Assembly: GCA_900770325.1 (NCBI GenBank)
Contig: CAAGKE010000252.1
Location: 1-15,298 of the forward strand
DNA: 15,298 bases
DNA from: Lachnospiraceae bacterium
GTDB taxonomy: Bacteria > Bacillota > Clostridia > Lachnospirales > Lachnospiraceae
Direction of reading: 5' to 3'
Made by a program: the position numbers and the translations under genes. Below the pieces are notes generated by a model that saw nothing but the letters and a program-made list of their open reading frames with translations, did not search any database and was not told the DNA's origin. This document shows positions 14,480 through 15,298 of this stretch, piece after piece. Each line of letters begins with the position of its first letter. Within the stretch, counting starts at the first letter, position 1.

Positions 14480-14980
14480 TTACGCGGAAGCGGAATGCTC
14501 TGTCCGGAAAATAATGCCTTTATAACGATCCAGCGCCAGCAGCAGGATCATTCCGATCACACCGCAGGATACGATCTCACCGATACCCACAGTCAGCATC
14601 ATGAGGGGAATGGGAAGGTTCACTCCGTATCCATAATAGAGTACAAAAGGAACGATCAGTGCATTGGCAATGATGGGCGGAAGGGGAACCAGGAATTTAT
14701 GCTTTCTGAGAAGATAGGAAAGCAGGGCCCCAAGCAGAGTAGCAAGGCTTCCGCAGATAATATCCACCGGAATAGCTCCTCCCATGAAATTGCCGATGAT
14801 ACAGCCGATAAACAGACCGGGGATGGCTGCCGGGGTAAAATACGGCAGAACCGTCAGTCCTTCGGAAATCCGGACCTGGACTTCTCCAAAGCTGAAAGGC
14901 GCGAACAATACAGTCAGCACCACGTAGATGGCTGCAATAGCGGCAGCCTGGACCATGAATAACACTTTTTTGTCTCTCAT
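14480..14980 (-). CDS. queT: QueT-family ECF transporter S component (preQ1/queuosine precursor uptake)
   Basis: This 166-residue protein has about six membrane segments. It carries the QueT-family pattern FGEVQVRISEGLTVLPYFTPAAIPGLFIGCIIGN near the N-terminus, then GGAIPVDIICGSLATLLGA and a late GIGEIVSCGVIGM. As the substrate-binding S subunit of an energy-coupling-factor transporter it would import a queuosine precursor, working with shared EcfA/EcfT subunits that are not in this window. The start is set by AAAGGAG about 10 bases upstream. Two independent lines agree on function: the family pattern and a preQ1-I riboswitch directly in front of the ribosome binding site. The gene converges with the 821-residue protein gene and shares its terminator. 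Confidence 0.94.
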   Translation of the reverse strand: MRDKKVLFMVQAAAIAAIYVVLTVLFAPFSFGEVQVRISEGLTVLPYFTPAAIPGLFIGCIIGNFMGGAIPVDIICGSLATLLGALLSYLLRKHKFLVPLPPIIANALIVPFVLYYGYGVNLPIPLMMLTVGIGEIVSCGVIGMILLLALDRYKGIIFRTEHSASA

Positions 14981-14995
14981 ATTCAGTTGTCTCCT

Positions 14996-15033
14996 TTAGT
15001 TTTGTTTTACGAGTGGAAGGTCTCGAACACTCG
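14996..15033 (-). promoter_or_regulatory. preQ1-I riboswitch controlling queT
   Basis: On the minus strand, stem CGAGTG/CACTCG (15028-15033, 15010-15015) encloses the 12-nt loop TTCGAGACCTTC. It is followed by the A-rich tail TAAAACAAAACTAA (14996-15009), which runs into the AAAGGAG ribosome binding site (14991-14997). Stem, loop of this size beginning TTC, and AAACTAA tail reproduce the preQ1 class I aptamer, an H-type pseudoknot. Docking of the tail on ligand binding would hide the ribosome binding site, so control is probably translational and preQ1 represses its own uptake. Confidence 0.9.
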
Positions 15034-15043
15034 ACTCATTTAA

Positions 15044-15092
15044 CGCCGGGAATCGGCGGCAAGCCCCATAACGACCTTATTTTTGAGGGCTT
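15044..15092 (-). promoter_or_regulatory. Two additional hairpins in the queT leader
   Basis: Between the transcription start and the riboswitch the minus-strand transcript can form AAGCCC...GGGCTT (15087-15092 with 15061-15066) and then CGCCG-N5-CGGCG (15054-15058 with 15044-15048). They are not part of the preQ1-I aptamer and lack a T-run. Their role is unknown. Confidence 0.5.
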
Positions 15093-15104
15093 TGCAACGT
15101 TGGG

Positions 15105-15133
15105 AGTATAGCATAATTTTCAATGTAATGCAA
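15105..15133 (-). promoter_or_regulatory. Extended -10 promoter of queT
   Basis: On the minus strand TTGCAT (15128-15133) and TATACT (15105-15110) are 17 bases apart, with TGC just before TATACT. The predicted start is near 15098, giving a leader of about 118 nt with the riboswitch at its 3' end. Confidence 0.8.
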
Positions 15134-15135
15134 GT

Positions 15136-15157
15136 AAAGTACCAAAAAAGTACCAAA
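15136..15157. repeat. Perfect 11-bp tandem direct repeat next to the queT -35 box
   Basis: AAAGTACCAAA occurs twice without a gap (15136-15146 and 15147-15157), starting 3 bases upstream (minus strand) of the -35 hexamer. One-helical-turn spacing at this position suits a regulator binding in tandem on one DNA face, though slippage could also produce it. Confidence 0.6.
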
Positions 15158-15213
15158 TTGGAAAAATATAGAAAATCAGCCGTTGCTGTTTACATGGCAT
15201 TGTTGAAACAGGC

Positions 15214-15298
15214 GTTTCGAAGCAGGCGCACATCTCTAAGGAAACAATTCAGGGACGTCTTTAGCTGAGATGAAATCCACCGCCTACGGAAACTCGGC
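15214..15298 (+). repeat. Modular palindromic intergenic repeat, copy C (cut by window end)
   Basis: Positions 15247-15298 match the left arm of copy A (9407-9458) in 48 of 52 bases, including GATGAAAT and the CGCCTACGG and AACTCGGC segments. Upstream of it, 15214-15245 is the end hairpin GTTTC...GAAAC in inverted orientation; its reverse complement resembles copy A 9520-9552. Read on the minus strand, copy C therefore looks like a complete right half, showing that each half of the element carries its own end hairpin. The rest of the element lies beyond the window. Confidence 0.8.

Noticed and set aside
15010..15033. tRNA-like T-arm (GGTCTCGAACACTCG) on the plus strand
   Set aside because: No acceptor, D or anticodon arms surround it; the same bases form the preQ1-I aptamer on the minus strand.
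9407..15298. Possible CRISPR array from the three similar repeats
   Set aside because: The copies are kilobases apart, differ in structure and are not separated by uniform spacers.

Overview
The window looks like the chromosome of a Gram-positive, anaerobic, gut-type Clostridia, most likely family Lachnospiraceae. The reasons are strong AGGAGG-type ribosome binding sites, sigma-A promoters, a lipoprotein with a lipobox, a QueT transporter under a preQ1-I riboswitch, and an arabinose regulator of the AraR type (GntR-like DNA-binding domain fused to a LacI-like sensor domain). The genus cannot be told from the sequence alone.

Positions 1-6582 (+ strand) hold an L-arabinose (or related monosaccharide) uptake and catabolism cluster. 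It contains the 3' part of a ChvE-like sugar-binding protein gene, an internal terminator, the dual ATPase mmsA/gguA, the permease mmsB/gguB (TAATG overlap), the repressor araR and L-arabinose isomerase araA. araA is preceded by a strongly structured leader RNA and followed by a very long hairpin terminator. araB and araD are not in the window.

Positions 6638-9371 (- strand) hold a two-gene operon: a GtrII-like polytopic membrane protein followed by a calcineurin-like phosphoesterase lipoprotein. It has a well-formed promoter at 9343-9371 and two inverted repeats in its roughly 160-nt leader.

Positions 9407-14424 (+ strand) hold a METTL25/RRNAD1-like methyltransferase gene, a small uncharacterised gene with an Arg/His-rich tail, and a large membrane-anchored extracytoplasmic protein. 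That protein has beta-propeller-like repeats and a C-terminus resembling half of a C39-like peptidase. A bidirectional terminator separates it from the convergent queT gene.

Positions 14480-15133 (- strand) hold queT with its preQ1-I riboswitch, two further leader hairpins and an extended -10 promoter.

The least explained element is a dispersed, modular, near-palindromic intergenic repeat. It is present three times (9407-9565, 11661-11744 and 15214 to the window end), each time next to a promoter, and is built of half-units that are rearranged differently in each copy. It is the best candidate in the window for an undescribed element, either a MITE-like mobile repeat or a structured RNA. No CRISPR array, rRNA, tRNA or transposase gene was found.
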